A stretch of DNA of 64,000 nt. Source: Planctomycetota bacterium (GTDB lineage Bacteria > Planctomycetota > B15-G4 > SIAN01). Below, piece after piece: positions 26,907 to 36,112 of this stretch; the stretch's first letter is position 1, and every line of letters starts with the position of its first letter. A program made the translations under genes and the position numbers. The notes beneath the pieces are model-generated. The model worked only from the letters and a program-made list of their open reading frames with translations. It had not been told where the DNA came from and did not search any database. The stretch lies in assembly GCA_028289345.1 (NCBI GenBank), contig JANQQL010000038.1, positions 29,980 through 93,979 on the forward strand. Direction: 5' to 3'.

Positions 26907-27677
26907 TTGCTGAGCCCCTTCCTAGTTGCCTGTTGCAGTGCTTTGTCTTGGGGAGAGGATTCGACCTTGCTCGAGGGATCCGCCCCTCCCTCGAGAGTTG
27001 CCGCCTACTGCGAGACCATTCGCCATGCGGCGAACGTCGCTCAGGAAGACCCTTCCCGGCGTCTTCTGGACGACATCGTGGTGGCGGTCCTGAAAGACGT
27101 CGGGAACTCCCCGGATCCAAACGATTGCTGGGAAGACGCTTGGCTCGCCCTCGCCCACTTCTTCGATTCCCAGGACCGACTGCAGGCGGTGTCGCTTTAC
27201 ACCACCAAGCTCAGCGGCGTCGAAACCGCGGATCAGCGCTTGGTCAGGAAACAGCTTGCTGCCAGGTCAGGGCCCGAAGGTCGCGTCGATCTGGGAACAC
27301 ACTTCTTTGCCGCCGCCGCGCTCAGCGCGCGCTTCGGTCCGAAACACGCAAGGACCCTCGGGCTCGCCAAGGAACGCCAAGATGGCGAGAAGTACGACGA
27401 AGACATCGGAACTGGATTCAGCTTTGCCGACTTGTGTGCCAATGAAGCGGGCATCGAGTTCGCGCAGCACATGAAGACCCATTTCGCTGCCGTCGTCGCA
27501 GCCAACCAGATCGATCTCCGCGATTACATTCCTACGGTGGATGGTCTGGATGAGGGACTACGCTGGAGCGAGGTGGAGGAGCAGTACGGTGGCTCGCAAG
27601 GCCATCGTTTCCAATCCCGCCTGCGTCGTATCCGGGAGCGGGTGCTCGGCTGCGAGGCCTATCGCCGCTCGCCATGA
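26907..27677 (+). CDS. Predicted secreted protein of unknown function
   Basis: A 256-residue frame opening at a TTG with GGAG just upstream. The first residues (MLSPFLVACCSALSWGED) look like a short signal peptide. The rest is mainly helical with no motif I recognise; DLGTHFFAAAALSARFGPKHARTLGLAKERQDGEKYDEDIGTGFSFADLCANEAGIEFAQ may be a conserved core. Codon composition is in line with real genes in the window, and no better frame exists on either strand. The spacing of TTG to the GGAG is short, so the start is uncertain. It stands alone, 270 bp from the sahR promoter and convergent with the S9 peptidase gene. Confidence 0.55.
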   Translation: MLSPFLVACCSALSWGEDSTLLEGSAPPSRVAAYCETIRHAANVAQEDPSRRLLDDIVVAVLKDVGNSPDPNDCWEDAWLALAHFFDSQDRLQAVSLYTTKLSGVETADQRLVRKQLAARSGPEGRVDLGTHFFAAAALSARFGPKHARTLGLAKERQDGEKYDEDIGTGFSFADLCANEAGIEFAQHMKTHFAAVVAANQIDLRDYIPTVDGLDEGLRWSEVEEQYGGSQGHRFQSRLRRIRERVLGCEAYRRSP

Positions 27678-27743
27678 CGCACAACGACCCATGAAGCCCG
27701 GGCGCCGGCGGTCTGTCCCCAGATCCATCGACAATGAGTTGGG

Positions 27744-29672
27744 TCAGTGCCGGCGAAACCAGTCCCAGGTTGCTTCCAACCACTCCGTCTGTGCGACCCG
27801 GCCCTGAAACACGTGTCCCTGTCGGAACAGCAAATGAAACTCGGTCGGAACGCTTAGATCCTGCAGCCGTTCGTGCATGCGGCGACTTTGGGAAACGGGA
27901 ACTCGGCGGTCCCACTCCCCGTGGAAAAAGAGGACCGGCACGCGAATCTGACTCGCCCGGTGAATGGGTGAGGCCTCGCGATAGGCCCGGGGCTGTTGCT
28001 CCGGGGTTCCTCCCAGCCCCATGGCCGCCAAAGTGGCGAGGTCCGAGGTTTCGTAGAAGTCGCGCCAATCGGACACAGGAGCGGTCAATGCGGCCGCTCG
28101 AAATCGGTGATGACGGGTCAACGTTTCTAGTCCGAGATACGCCCCATAGCTGGACCCGGTCAGGAAGATCTGTGACGGGTCGACGAGCCCCTCGTCCACC
28201 AGCGCCTCGACCCCCGCCAAGACGTCGGTCGCTTCCTCTCCAAAGCGCCCGAGATTGCCTCGGCTGAACTCCTGGTCGTACCCCGCCGACCCACGCGGAT
28301 TGGGCAGGAACACGGAGTACCCGGCATGAGCGAAGCTTTGAGCAAAGCCCTCGTTGAACCGAAACGTGTGTCGCCCGAAGCTCCCGCCATGAAGGGCGAC
28401 GACCAGAGGCCCCGGCTTTGACGAGTCTTGCCGTCCGGGAATCAGCAAGCCTTCCAAAGGGGTGTCGTCATCTCCGTGATAAGAGAACGTGCGGCACACG
28501 GCGAACCGACTTTGGGGAAGGTCACCGTGCTCCACCACCGTGGACACCGAACGCTGCAAGTCCAACAAGGTGACCTGTTCTGGCATCTGGGGAGCACTGT
28601 GAATCGCCAGCGCCTGGCGACCATCTCTGGCGACGGACAAGTGCTTGAATGAACAACGACCGTGAGTCAGCCAACGCGATCGCCCCGTGTCGATGTCCAG
28701 GCTCAAGACATGGTCCGCCATCCCCTGCTGGGTCGCAACGACCACTTGCTTCCCCGCCGGGGTGACCCACAGTTTTTCGTCGGCACCAAAGATCCCATTG
28801 CCAATCGAGTAGGGAAAATCGGCGCTCACGACGTGCACCGGCCCACCCGTCGAGGGGACTCGATGAATTTCACGGTGAGTGGCGCTTAGTAGGTGAGGAG
28901 CGGGCTCCCACACCCACGCCACCCACGAATCATCGGGCGCAAAGACCGGGTGAGAGGCGATCCCGACTCCCACGCTGAGGCGAGTCAACTCCCCGGTCTC
29001 GAGGTCCAAGCGATGGAGTTCCCGCGGATCCCCTGCCGGCCGGAAGGAAGGGGTGGCAGTGCCGACGATCGCGACCTGGGTGCCCCCATGGGAAAGCGCC
29101 GCCTGACTCACCAGGTATCCATCGAGCCGGCACCAAGGCTCCCCCCACACTTCGTCTTCGATGTCAAAGGGCGTGACGAGGAAAGTCGACTGGCCCGCCT
29201 CCAAGCGAGCCGAGAACGCCACCAGCCGACTTCGATCGTCGCGGTCGATCCAGTCGAAATCGAAGACCGTGGCGGTCTGGACGGGATCAGAAATCCGGAA
29301 GGGCGGTCCCTGTCCGACTCGAAGCATCCACAGCTCGGTGAATCCCCGTCCCCAACGAAGGAACGCCACCGCGTCCCCCCCGGGACTCCAGCGGAAATAT
29401 CCGTAACGGGCCGGAGGGAGCTGAAACTCTTCGGCGGATTTGTTGATGAGGTCGTGGACGCGCAGCGCGAGCGGCGCGTCGAGAGTGCGGTTTTCCCCCA
29501 TTTGATACCGAACGGTAGCCGCGTGGGATGCACCAGGACTGAGAGTGACCGCCTGGTATCGCCATCGACCCAGAAGGTCGGCCGGTGTCCACGAGGCCGG
29601 ATCCGCGATCAAGCAAAGGAGAAGCAAGACAGCATGCACAAAGGTTCTCCGAAGTGTTCTGGGACCGAACAC
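27744..29672 (-). CDS. Secreted S9-family (prolyl oligopeptidase-like) serine peptidase
   Basis: The 642-residue protein has a signal peptide (RRTFVHAVLLLLCLIADPASW), a seven-bladed propeller region (repeats such as YFRWSPGGDAVAFLRWGRGFTELWMLRVG and HPVFAPDDSWVAWVWEPAP) and a C-terminal alpha/beta hydrolase. The nucleophile is Ser in FLTGSSYGAYLGLETL, the Asp lies in FFHGEWDRRVPVSQS and the His in FRQGHVF. This order matches dipeptidyl or acylaminoacyl peptidases of clan SC. The oxyanion region LVVALHGGSFGRHTFRFNEGFAQSFAHAGYSVFLPNPRGS is also typical. The start is the GTG at 29672; a GTG at 29639 has a better placed GGAG but would lose the basic n-region. Confidence 0.92.
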   Translation of the reverse strand: MFGPRTLRRTFVHAVLLLLCLIADPASWTPADLLGRWRYQAVTLSPGASHAATVRYQMGENRTLDAPLALRVHDLINKSAEEFQLPPARYGYFRWSPGGDAVAFLRWGRGFTELWMLRVGQGPPFRISDPVQTATVFDFDWIDRDDRSRLVAFSARLEAGQSTFLVTPFDIEDEVWGEPWCRLDGYLVSQAALSHGGTQVAIVGTATPSFRPAGDPRELHRLDLETGELTRLSVGVGIASHPVFAPDDSWVAWVWEPAPHLLSATHREIHRVPSTGGPVHVVSADFPYSIGNGIFGADEKLWVTPAGKQVVVATQQGMADHVLSLDIDTGRSRWLTHGRCSFKHLSVARDGRQALAIHSAPQMPEQVTLLDLQRSVSTVVEHGDLPQSRFAVCRTFSYHGDDDTPLEGLLIPGRQDSSKPGPLVVALHGGSFGRHTFRFNEGFAQSFAHAGYSVFLPNPRGSAGYDQEFSRGNLGRFGEEATDVLAGVEALVDEGLVDPSQIFLTGSSYGAYLGLETLTRHHRFRAAALTAPVSDWRDFYETSDLATLAAMGLGGTPEQQPRAYREASPIHRASQIRVPVLFFHGEWDRRVPVSQSRRMHERLQDLSVPTEFHLLFRQGHVFQGRVAQTEWLEATWDWFRRH

Positions 29673-30032
29673 TGGCGAGGTGACGCCTCCGGACTCTACG
29701 AACGGGAGCCATCACCTGCCGGTTCCCCGCAGTCTCGAAAACGAACCTCTTGGCGGTTCTTCGGCGCAAAGGGCGTTGGGAAAGAAGAACCGCGCGGTTC
29801 AGAAGCAGAGTGGGAAGTGAGCCCCTCGGTCCGCCCCCTGGGCAAGATCGCGGATTCGGCGAGCCTCCCCCGTCTTTCCCCCCATGGTTATGATCCGGCA
29901 CTGATTCACTTGAACCTGGAATCTCCCCGACATCCGGCCCCGAACTCCGGCAGCTCTGCCAGGGCTGTGAGATCTTTGTCTCGCGCCTCGGACCGGAACA
30001 GTCCTTTCGAAAGTCTCGAGGTACTTTTCACC
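29673..30032. other. 360-bp intergenic region between divergent secreted-protein genes
   Basis: It must carry the promoters of the S9 peptidase (minus) and the ASPIC/UnbV pair (plus). The open frames crossing it are Arg/Ser/Pro-rich shadows. I found no reliable promoter motif, hairpin with T-run or RNA gene. Confidence 0.4.
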
Positions 30033-31781
30033 ATGAATCCACAGCCCCGCCGTTCGCTTGGTCTCTTGTTCGCCGCCCTTCTGCTCCCCTCCGGGCAAGT
30101 CCGCGGACAAGGCGCCGACCTGGAAGTTGGACAGCCCGGCCCGACCGAAGGCGCTCCGGTGACCTTCGTCGACGTTGCGGCCGCTCGCGGCATCGCCAGC
30201 TACGAAATGATGGAAGGCATGGCTGGGGGAATCGCCGCCGCCGACTACGACGACGACGGCGACATCGACTTGTTCATCCCGACCGCGAACGGGATCCCCA
30301 ATCAGTTGTACCGCAACCTCGGCAACGGCAACTTCGAAGAGATCGCCGCTCAGGTCGGGCTCGATGAGACTTGCCCGGACCGGGCGCCGCTTTGGATGGA
30401 CTTTGACGGGGACCGGGATCTCGACCTGCTGGTCTTCGGCGACGACGACTTCTCTTCTTGCGATCCGGCACGACCGCAGTCCGTGCGCCTCTACCGCCAG
30501 CTCGCGGACGGAACGTTTCAAAACGTAGCCGGCCCCGAAATGACCATGTCGCTGGAAGGCCAGCCCCGGGCTCATTGTTCGGCGATGTGCGTTGGTGACG
30601 TCAACAACGACGGCTTCCTCGACCTCTACATCGCCGCCTGGAACGGCGTGTCCCAGTTGCTGCTGAACAACAACGGGATCAACTTCGTCAACGTGACCGC
30701 CGCTTCCGGAATCGGCACCGAGAGCAACCGTCACTGGCAGCCGATGATGCACGACTTCAACCGCGACGGCTGGCTCGACATCTACGTTGCCACTGATTTC
30801 CAGCCCAACCGCCTGTACATCAACCAGCGCAACGGCACGTTCATCGATCGAGCCCCCGAAGCCGGACTCGACAACTTCATGAACGACATGGGCATGACCA
30901 TGGGCGACTACGACAATGACGGGGACCTGGACATCTACGTCACCAACATCTGGGAGTGGATGAACCGGGGCGAGCACAACGTGCTGCTGCGCAACGACAC
31001 CGTCGGATCTCAGGTTTCCTTCACCGATGTCGCTCCCGAGCTGGGCGTGGACCAGGGTTATTGGGGTTGGGGCACCACGTTCTTCGATGCCGACAAGGAC
31101 GGTTGGGAAGACCTGGTCGCCACCAACGGCTTCGGGGACGCCCCTTGGAACACCGACCGGTCTCGCTTCTTCCTGAACACGGGAGGACAGTTCCAAGACG
31201 TGTCCGCCGTGAGCGGCCTGTACGACGAAGACTGGGGCAGCTCTCTGATCGCCCTCGACTACGACCGCGACGGCGACGAAGACCTGATGCAGTCCTGCAA
31301 CCTGGGTGGCCCGATCCGATTGTTGGAGAATCGAACCAGCACCAGCAATCACTATCTGAATATCAAGCCACGCATGCAGGGGCCGAACCACCGAGCGATC
31401 GGTGCGATCATCAAGGTCACCGCCGGCGGCAAGAACATGATGCGTGCCATCACGGCCGGCACCAGCATCGTCTCCCAAGAACCGGCCGAGGCATTCTTCG
31501 GACTTGGCTCCGCCACCGTCGCCGACCGTGTGGAAATCCAGTGGCCCGACGGACAGACCACGGTTTGGAACAACGTGGTGGGCGATCGCATCTACACCCT
31601 GCGTCCGGAAGGTCGGCTCGGCGACCTGAACATGAGCGGCGAAGTCAACATCGACGACGCGTTCCTTCTCATCGCCGCCGCCGGCTTTTGCTTCGACTGC
31701 CCCGAAGACTTGAACGGCGACTCCATCGTCAACATCAATGACTTGATCCTGCTGTTCCAGAACTGGGGATACGAGGGATGA
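30033..31781 (+). CDS. Secreted FG-GAP/ASPIC-UnbV protein with dockerin-like C terminus
   Basis: The real start is the ATG at 30033, which opens a signal peptide (RRSLGLLFAALLLPSGQVRGQ) and gives 582 residues; the longer upstream frame is not coding. The body is an FG-GAP/VCBS beta-propeller with Ca-binding loops of the type DYDDDGDIDLFIP, DFDGDRDLDLLVFG, DVNNDGFLDLYIA, DYDNDGDLDIYVT and DADKDGWEDLVAT. An ASPIC/UnbV domain follows (GAIIKVTAGGKNMMRAITAG, FGLGSATVADRVEIQWPDGQ). The last 50 residues form two dockerin-I-like calcium loops (DLNMSGEVNIDDAFLL and DLNGDSIVNINDLILL). This suggests cell-surface adhesion or assembly with a cohesin-like partner. Its TGA overlaps the ATG of a paralogue. 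Confidence 0.92.
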   Translation: MNPQPRRSLGLLFAALLLPSGQVRGQGADLEVGQPGPTEGAPVTFVDVAAARGIASYEMMEGMAGGIAAADYDDDGDIDLFIPTANGIPNQLYRNLGNGNFEEIAAQVGLDETCPDRAPLWMDFDGDRDLDLLVFGDDDFSSCDPARPQSVRLYRQLADGTFQNVAGPEMTMSLEGQPRAHCSAMCVGDVNNDGFLDLYIAAWNGVSQLLLNNNGINFVNVTAASGIGTESNRHWQPMMHDFNRDGWLDIYVATDFQPNRLYINQRNGTFIDRAPEAGLDNFMNDMGMTMGDYDNDGDLDIYVTNIWEWMNRGEHNVLLRNDTVGSQVSFTDVAPELGVDQGYWGWGTTFFDADKDGWEDLVATNGFGDAPWNTDRSRFFLNTGGQFQDVSAVSGLYDEDWGSSLIALDYDRDGDEDLMQSCNLGGPIRLLENRTSTSNHYLNIKPRMQGPNHRAIGAIIKVTAGGKNMMRAITAGTSIVSQEPAEAFFGLGSATVADRVEIQWPDGQTTVWNNVVGDRIYTLRPEGRLGDLNMSGEVNIDDAFLLIAAAGFCFDCPEDLNGDSIVNINDLILLFQNWGYEG

Positions 31782-33568
31782 CATCACCGCGCGCCGCCGG
31801 ATTGCTGCTGGGCACAATCCTCGGTTTTGCTGTTCAGGAACAGACGGCGGCGCAAGAGGTCGTCGCAGAAGACGTGACCGTGCGTGACGTCGGACTGCTG
31901 ACTGGCTTCCAAGATCACTTCGACGGTCGACACCGCCGCGGCCGAGCACTGGTCGCGGCGGACTTCGACCTGGACGGGCGCACCGACTTCTACGTGGGGA
32001 ACCCCAAGGACGAATGCTTCGTCATGCGCAACGTGCCGGCGGCGGACGGTTCGCCACGGTTCGAAGTCGTCCAGGTGCTGGTGGTTGGCGAACACGCCTG
32101 GGGAGCGGCCTCGGCGGACTACGACAACGATGGAGACTATGACCTGTTTGTCACCGTCGGCGGCAACGAGGGTCACGGCTTCGACCACTTGTTCCGCAAC
32201 ATGCTGATCGAGAGCGGCGGGCAGCTGTCATTCACCGATGTCACGGAGCAGGCCGGGGTCAAGGGACCGATTCGGTTCGGCACTCAGAACGCCTTTCCGG
32301 CTTCTTCGGCAGGCGCGGTGTGGGCCGATGTCGACCGCGACGCGGACGTCGACCTGTTCGTCAACGTCAACCGGGTTCCCAATCCCAACATGCCCGAGAA
32401 CATGCTGGGCAGGAACGTGCTATGGCGCAACAACGGCGACGGCACTTTCAGCGACGTGACCGTGGCGGCCGGCATCGGCTCCACGAAGTCCGGCACCCGC
32501 CACTCCACCTTCTTCGACATCGACAACGACGGGGACCTGGACCTCTTCGAGTCCAATCACTACTTCCCCAACGTCCTCTGGAAAAACCTGCTGGTCGAAA
32601 CCGGGCGGGTGCGCTTCGAAGACGTCACCGCGGAACAATCCCTTCCGGGCGATGACCTACGACTGCCGATCCAGACCTTTGCCTCGGCTTCGCGGGACTT
32701 CAACAACGACGGTTGGCAAGACTTGATGCTGTTCTTCCGCAAGGTGTTCGACCTCGAGCCGGACACCTATGGCTTTGGCCACGCGCTGTTTTTGAACATG
32801 CAGGGGCAAGGCTTCCGCAACGTGGCCGAGGAAGCGGGGATCAACGACCTTCCACTTCCCGATGCCCAGCTCGGCGTCATGGGCTGCCAGGTCGGCGACC
32901 TGAATGCGGATGGGCTACCAGACCTGTTCTTCGGCAACGGCGGCCCCTCGTCGGGCTGGGCCAATCAATTGCTGATGAGCAATGGTCTGGTCGGCGACGT
33001 TCCCCGCTATCTGGATCGCTCCGATCTGATCGACTTCCCCGCCCCCCAACACCCTCAGGCGCCGCCCAACTCCTACCCCACCTATCCTTACCGGACCCAC
33101 GGTACCAGCATGGTCGACCTGGACGAGGACGGTCAGCTGGAACTGGCCATCGTCAACGGCGGACGCTTCGTCGACTCGGACATCGTGCGCGAGCCCAATC
33201 GGCTGCTCCGCTTCCTGTGGAACGAGCCGCGCAACTACTTCCGCGTGCAACCCCAAGGGGACGGAGTGACGGTCAGTCGCGACGCCATCGGCACCCGGCT
33301 CAAGCTGACCGTCAGCGAAGGCGGAGATCAACCGCGCGTCCTCTGGAAGACCTTGTTCGGAGGCAGTGCCTTCTCGGCACAGAATCCGTTCTCGGTGTAC
33401 TTTGGACTCGGAAATGCCGACACCATCGAGTCCCTGGAAGTGATGTGGCCTGACGGTCGCACCGACGTCTACGACAACGACTTGGAGATCAACACAACCC
33501 GGGTTCTGAAACGCCGAGTCGAGCCCAAGCAGAAAGACCCAAAGCAGGCGAACGCACCCAGCCGCTAG
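31778..33568 (+). CDS. Second secreted FG-GAP/ASPIC-UnbV protein
   Basis: The ATG overlaps the previous stop (ATGA), so the two are coupled. The product has 596 residues with a signal peptide (AGLLLGTILGFAVQEQTAAQ). Calcium loops recur (DFDLDGRTDFYVG, DYDNDGDYDLFVT, DVDRDADVDLFVN, DIDNDGDLDLFES, DLNADGLPDLFFG, DLDEDGQLELAIV). The C terminus is an ASPIC/UnbV domain (GTRLKLTVSEGGDQPRVLWKTLFGG, YFGLGNADTIESLEVMWPDGRTDVY). Unlike its partner it has no dockerin and ends in a basic Lys/Gln tail. ASPIC/UnbV proteins are extracellular. The pair may form a complex in which only the first member docks. Confidence 0.9.
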   Translation: MTSPRAAGLLLGTILGFAVQEQTAAQEVVAEDVTVRDVGLLTGFQDHFDGRHRRGRALVAADFDLDGRTDFYVGNPKDECFVMRNVPAADGSPRFEVVQVLVVGEHAWGAASADYDNDGDYDLFVTVGGNEGHGFDHLFRNMLIESGGQLSFTDVTEQAGVKGPIRFGTQNAFPASSAGAVWADVDRDADVDLFVNVNRVPNPNMPENMLGRNVLWRNNGDGTFSDVTVAAGIGSTKSGTRHSTFFDIDNDGDLDLFESNHYFPNVLWKNLLVETGRVRFEDVTAEQSLPGDDLRLPIQTFASASRDFNNDGWQDLMLFFRKVFDLEPDTYGFGHALFLNMQGQGFRNVAEEAGINDLPLPDAQLGVMGCQVGDLNADGLPDLFFGNGGPSSGWANQLLMSNGLVGDVPRYLDRSDLIDFPAPQHPQAPPNSYPTYPYRTHGTSMVDLDEDGQLELAIVNGGRFVDSDIVREPNRLLRFLWNEPRNYFRVQPQGDGVTVSRDAIGTRLKLTVSEGGDQPRVLWKTLFGGSAFSAQNPFSVYFGLGNADTIESLEVMWPDGRTDVYDNDLEINTTRVLKRRVEPKQKDPKQANAPSR

Positions 33569-33758
33569 CGCACCCGATCTTCGAGGCGCAACTCTCGAAC
33601 TCTGGTCAATGAGAGACTCGGTGCCCTTGTGATACGCCGATCAAGGCCACCGATTCCAGCAACTCAGATGGCGAGATCCGGCCCTCGGCGAAGCAGGACG
33701 CTTCCCGACCACGGGCGAGGGACGGTGACGGAACCGCCTTGCCCGACTCGACCGAAGC

Positions 33759-34961
33759 CTACTCGACGTCGTTCCAGCCAAAGTCCTCCCCCAAGAACTC
33801 GAACAAGCGTTCGTTGTGAGGGCGGAAGTAATCCTGGAGCAAGAGTCGTGCGTCTTCCGGAATGGGCGCGTGTGGGATGGAGTGTTCTCGCTTGAACTCC
33901 TCCGGCGCCCAGTCGGGCAACCCGAGAAACTTCACGATGCGCCGGTAGGTGTCCTCAGAGTTTCGGAACCACTGTTCGCTGGACAGCACCAGCATCTGCT
34001 CGCGAGGGAAGACCTCGGTCCAGCGCCGCAACTGATCCACATAGATGCCTTGTTCCACGTAAGAGTAGTAGGCGCGTGGAATCCCGATGTAGTCCTCGTT
34101 GGCCAGGGTCTTGTCGTATTCGCCGGCCAATCGCTGGGGTTCGGCGTCGATGGCTTGCCGAAACGTCAGTGGCTCTTCGGCAACGGTCTGGGTCCAGACG
34201 TAGTGGGAGTAGGCCCGACGTGCCGGATTGCGCAGCAGCACCAGGAGCTTCGCGGAAGGCAGCACCTCTCGAATGCGTCGCGGGACGTGAGGGTTGTAGA
34301 GATAGCTCGGGCATGCTTCCCCGGTGACCAGCTTCTGACCGGACCTGGCCCACTTCTGCTGAGTTCGCACCAGCGGAAAGTTGGAACGGTACCAGTCCAA
34401 TCCCCGGTCCAGGTAGAGGTCGAAGTAGTGAACTTCCTTCAGTAACGCCGGAGCAATGTTCGGATGTTGAGAGAGCGAGCTGTACATCGCCGTGGTGCCG
34501 CAACGCGGTCCGCCGATCAAGACGAAGTCTGGAAGCGACCGCAAGGAACGAGTCAAACGCCGCCAGCCTCGCACCTTCCACGAAGCCCATCGTGCCCGCC
34601 ATTTCGCACTCCAGGGAATGCGATTGCTCTGAATCGCTCGCTGCAGGTAGGCCTTGGTCCCCGAAGGGCCTTCCAGCGACAGACGGACCTTGCCATTGCG
34701 CTCGGTCTGAATCTCGAAGGCGGGATGATGGTTCGCCATCAGGCCGAGAAAGTCCTGAAGAATGGACTCGGTCTTGGCGCCCTGTGCGAACGTCAAGCGG
34801 AAACCCCGCTCGAGCTCTTCCACCGCCTCGCAACCTCCGAACACCGACTCCATCAGCCGGAGACGCAACTGCAACTGCTCTTGCGGCAGGAGCACGTCGA
34901 TGGCCCGAGGAGCGACCGTGTCCGGGGTGATGGTCGAAGAGGGACGCAGCGATGAGTTCAT
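33759..34961 (-). CDS. PAPS-dependent sulfotransferase (carbohydrate type)
   Basis: A 400-residue protein whose C-terminal 270 residues are a sulfotransferase domain. The 5'-phosphosulfate loop is FVLIGGPRCGTTAMYSSLSQHPNI, and the 3'-phosphate motif is LLVLLRNPARRAYSHYVWT, the same arrangement as heparan sulfate sulfotransferases. EVHYFD and the late segment RIVKFLGLPDWAPEEFKREHS agree. The first 130 residues are an extra region with no motif I recognise (EQLQLRLRLMESVFGGCEAVEELERGFRLTF). The enzyme would transfer sulfate from PAPS to a sugar, lipid or protein hydroxyl. In a genome with many sulfatase-like lipoproteins this suggests sulfated surface glycans made by the cell itself. Confidence 0.9.
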   Translation of the reverse strand: MNSSLRPSSTITPDTVAPRAIDVLLPQEQLQLRLRLMESVFGGCEAVEELERGFRLTFAQGAKTESILQDFLGLMANHHPAFEIQTERNGKVRLSLEGPSGTKAYLQRAIQSNRIPWSAKWRARWASWKVRGWRRLTRSLRSLPDFVLIGGPRCGTTAMYSSLSQHPNIAPALLKEVHYFDLYLDRGLDWYRSNFPLVRTQQKWARSGQKLVTGEACPSYLYNPHVPRRIREVLPSAKLLVLLRNPARRAYSHYVWTQTVAEEPLTFRQAIDAEPQRLAGEYDKTLANEDYIGIPRAYYSYVEQGIYVDQLRRWTEVFPREQMLVLSSEQWFRNSEDTYRRIVKFLGLPDWAPEEFKREHSIPHAPIPEDARLLLQDYFRPHNERLFEFLGEDFGWNDVE

Positions 34962-35075
34962 GGAAGGGTCCCGGGTCCGCTAGCCCGGCAAGCGATCTGG
35001 TAGAGTTCGCGGCCGACGGCAGTCAAACTCCTTCGAATAACCGCATTCGCAACTGGTGGCAAGGCTCTACCCCCC

Positions 35076-35855
35076 ATGACCGAGGACGAGGCGACAGACA
35101 CACTCAGCCCGCGAGAGCGGGAACGATACGACCGCCAGATGGGACCGGGCGTTCTCACCGCCGAGGGCCAGGAAAAACTGAAATCCGCGACGGCCTTGGT
35201 GACCCGCACCGGTGGAATGGGAGGGCCCGCGGCACTGATGTTGACGATGGCCGGAGTGGGTCGCGTGATCATCGCCCATGGTGGGGAGTTGATCTCTCCC
35301 GATCTGAATCGCCAGATTCTCGGCAGCGAGCCGCTTCTCGGCAAACCTCGAGCTCTCTACTTTGCCGCGTACCTTCGCTCCATGAACCGTTACGTCGAAG
35401 TCGAAGACATCGACCATGAGCCGGATGATGAGGAAGCCAAGGAACTTGCCGAGCGATCGGACATCGTCCTGTCGTGTCCGCCCACCATGGAAGAACGCTT
35501 GCGTCTCAACCGGGCTGCGTCCGAAGCCAGAGTCCCATTCCTGGACGCGGCGCAATGGGGCATGACGGGAACCTTGGCGGTGATGAAGCCGGGGGAGACC
35601 GCCTGCTTGCAGTGTCTGTATCCGGAAGAGCCCCCGTTCGAAGAACTGTTCCCCGTGGTGGGCGCCATCTCATCGGCCATGGGATCCCTGGCGGCCCTGG
35701 AAGCCATCAAGATTTTGTCTGGGTCGGGCCAACCGATGTGGAACCGAATGCTGACGTACGACGGATATCACGGCCAGATCAGGACCTCGGATCTTCGTCG
35801 CGACCCCCACTGTGGATGCTGTTCGAGCATGCCCTCGGCGCGAGAAGGCTCATGA
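35076..35855 (+). CDS. ThiF/MoeB/HesA-like E1 protein with altered catalytic residues
   Basis: The 259-residue protein aligns throughout with MoeB/ThiF. It has RYDRQMGPGVLTAEGQEKLKSATALV, nucleotide loop TRTGGMGGPA (44-52), SPDLNRQIL with the Arg finger (Arg79), zinc cysteines CLQC (177/180) and HCGCC (246-249), and GSLAALEAIKIL. Two key features differ. The invariant Mg-ATP Asp of E1 enzymes (TDN in E. coli MoeB) falls at Pro136 in SCPPTMEER. No Cys lies between the zinc pairs, so the thiol that forms a thioester or acyl-disulfide is missing. Its stop overlaps the start of a ThiS/MoaD-like protein, which should be its substrate. It may still bind the partner, but adenylation needs testing. 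Confidence 0.88.
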   Translation: MTEDEATDTLSPRERERYDRQMGPGVLTAEGQEKLKSATALVTRTGGMGGPAALMLTMAGVGRVIIAHGGELISPDLNRQILGSEPLLGKPRALYFAAYLRSMNRYVEVEDIDHEPDDEEAKELAERSDIVLSCPPTMEERLRLNRAASEARVPFLDAAQWGMTGTLAVMKPGETACLQCLYPEEPPFEELFPVVGAISSAMGSLAALEAIKILSGSGQPMWNRMLTYDGYHGQIRTSDLRRDPHCGCCSSMPSAREGS

Positions 35856-36112
35856 AGATTCGCGTACTGCTCACCGGCCGTGGCTACCAAATCGCTCAAC
35901 ACGTGCCCGACCCACTGGAGGTCCCGGATGGCTGCCGTGTGACGGAAGCGATCGCGCTCGTCGCTCAACGACTTCCTGCCGACCAAGCGCTTCCTGATTC
36001 GTGCCTGGTCGCCGTTCAGGGGAAGCACTTGGGGTCCGTACGATCCCACGACGAGGCCACCCTCCAAGAGGGAGACGAGCTGATGCTCATCGCCCCGGTG
36101 GCCGGGGGATAG
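35852..36112 (+). CDS. ThiS/MoaD-like ubiquitin-fold sulfur carrier
   Basis: The 86-residue protein begins MKIRVLLTGRGYQ and ends IAPVAGG. Its pattern is a beta-grasp fold: first strands, LEVPDGCRVTEAIALVAQRL helix, LVAVQGKHL strand, then LQEGDELMLIAPVAGG. The terminal Gly-Gly is the residue pair that is adenylated and thiocarboxylated in ThiS and MoaD, and conjugated in ubiquitin. The ATG is inside the stop region of the E1-like gene (ATGA), so the two are made together. It is slightly longer than ThiS (about 66) and close to MoaD (81). No thiazole, molybdopterin or cysteine-synthesis gene is nearby, so the acceptor is unknown. Confidence 0.88.
   Translation: MKIRVLLTGRGYQIAQHVPDPLEVPDGCRVTEAIALVAQRLPADQALPDSCLVAVQGKHLGSVRSHDEATLQEGDELMLIAPVAGG

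Noticed and set aside
28893..30032. N-terminal extension of the first ASPIC/UnbV reading frame
   Set aside because: This part runs antisense to the S9 peptidase and is not protein-like; the ATG at 30033 opens a clean signal peptide.
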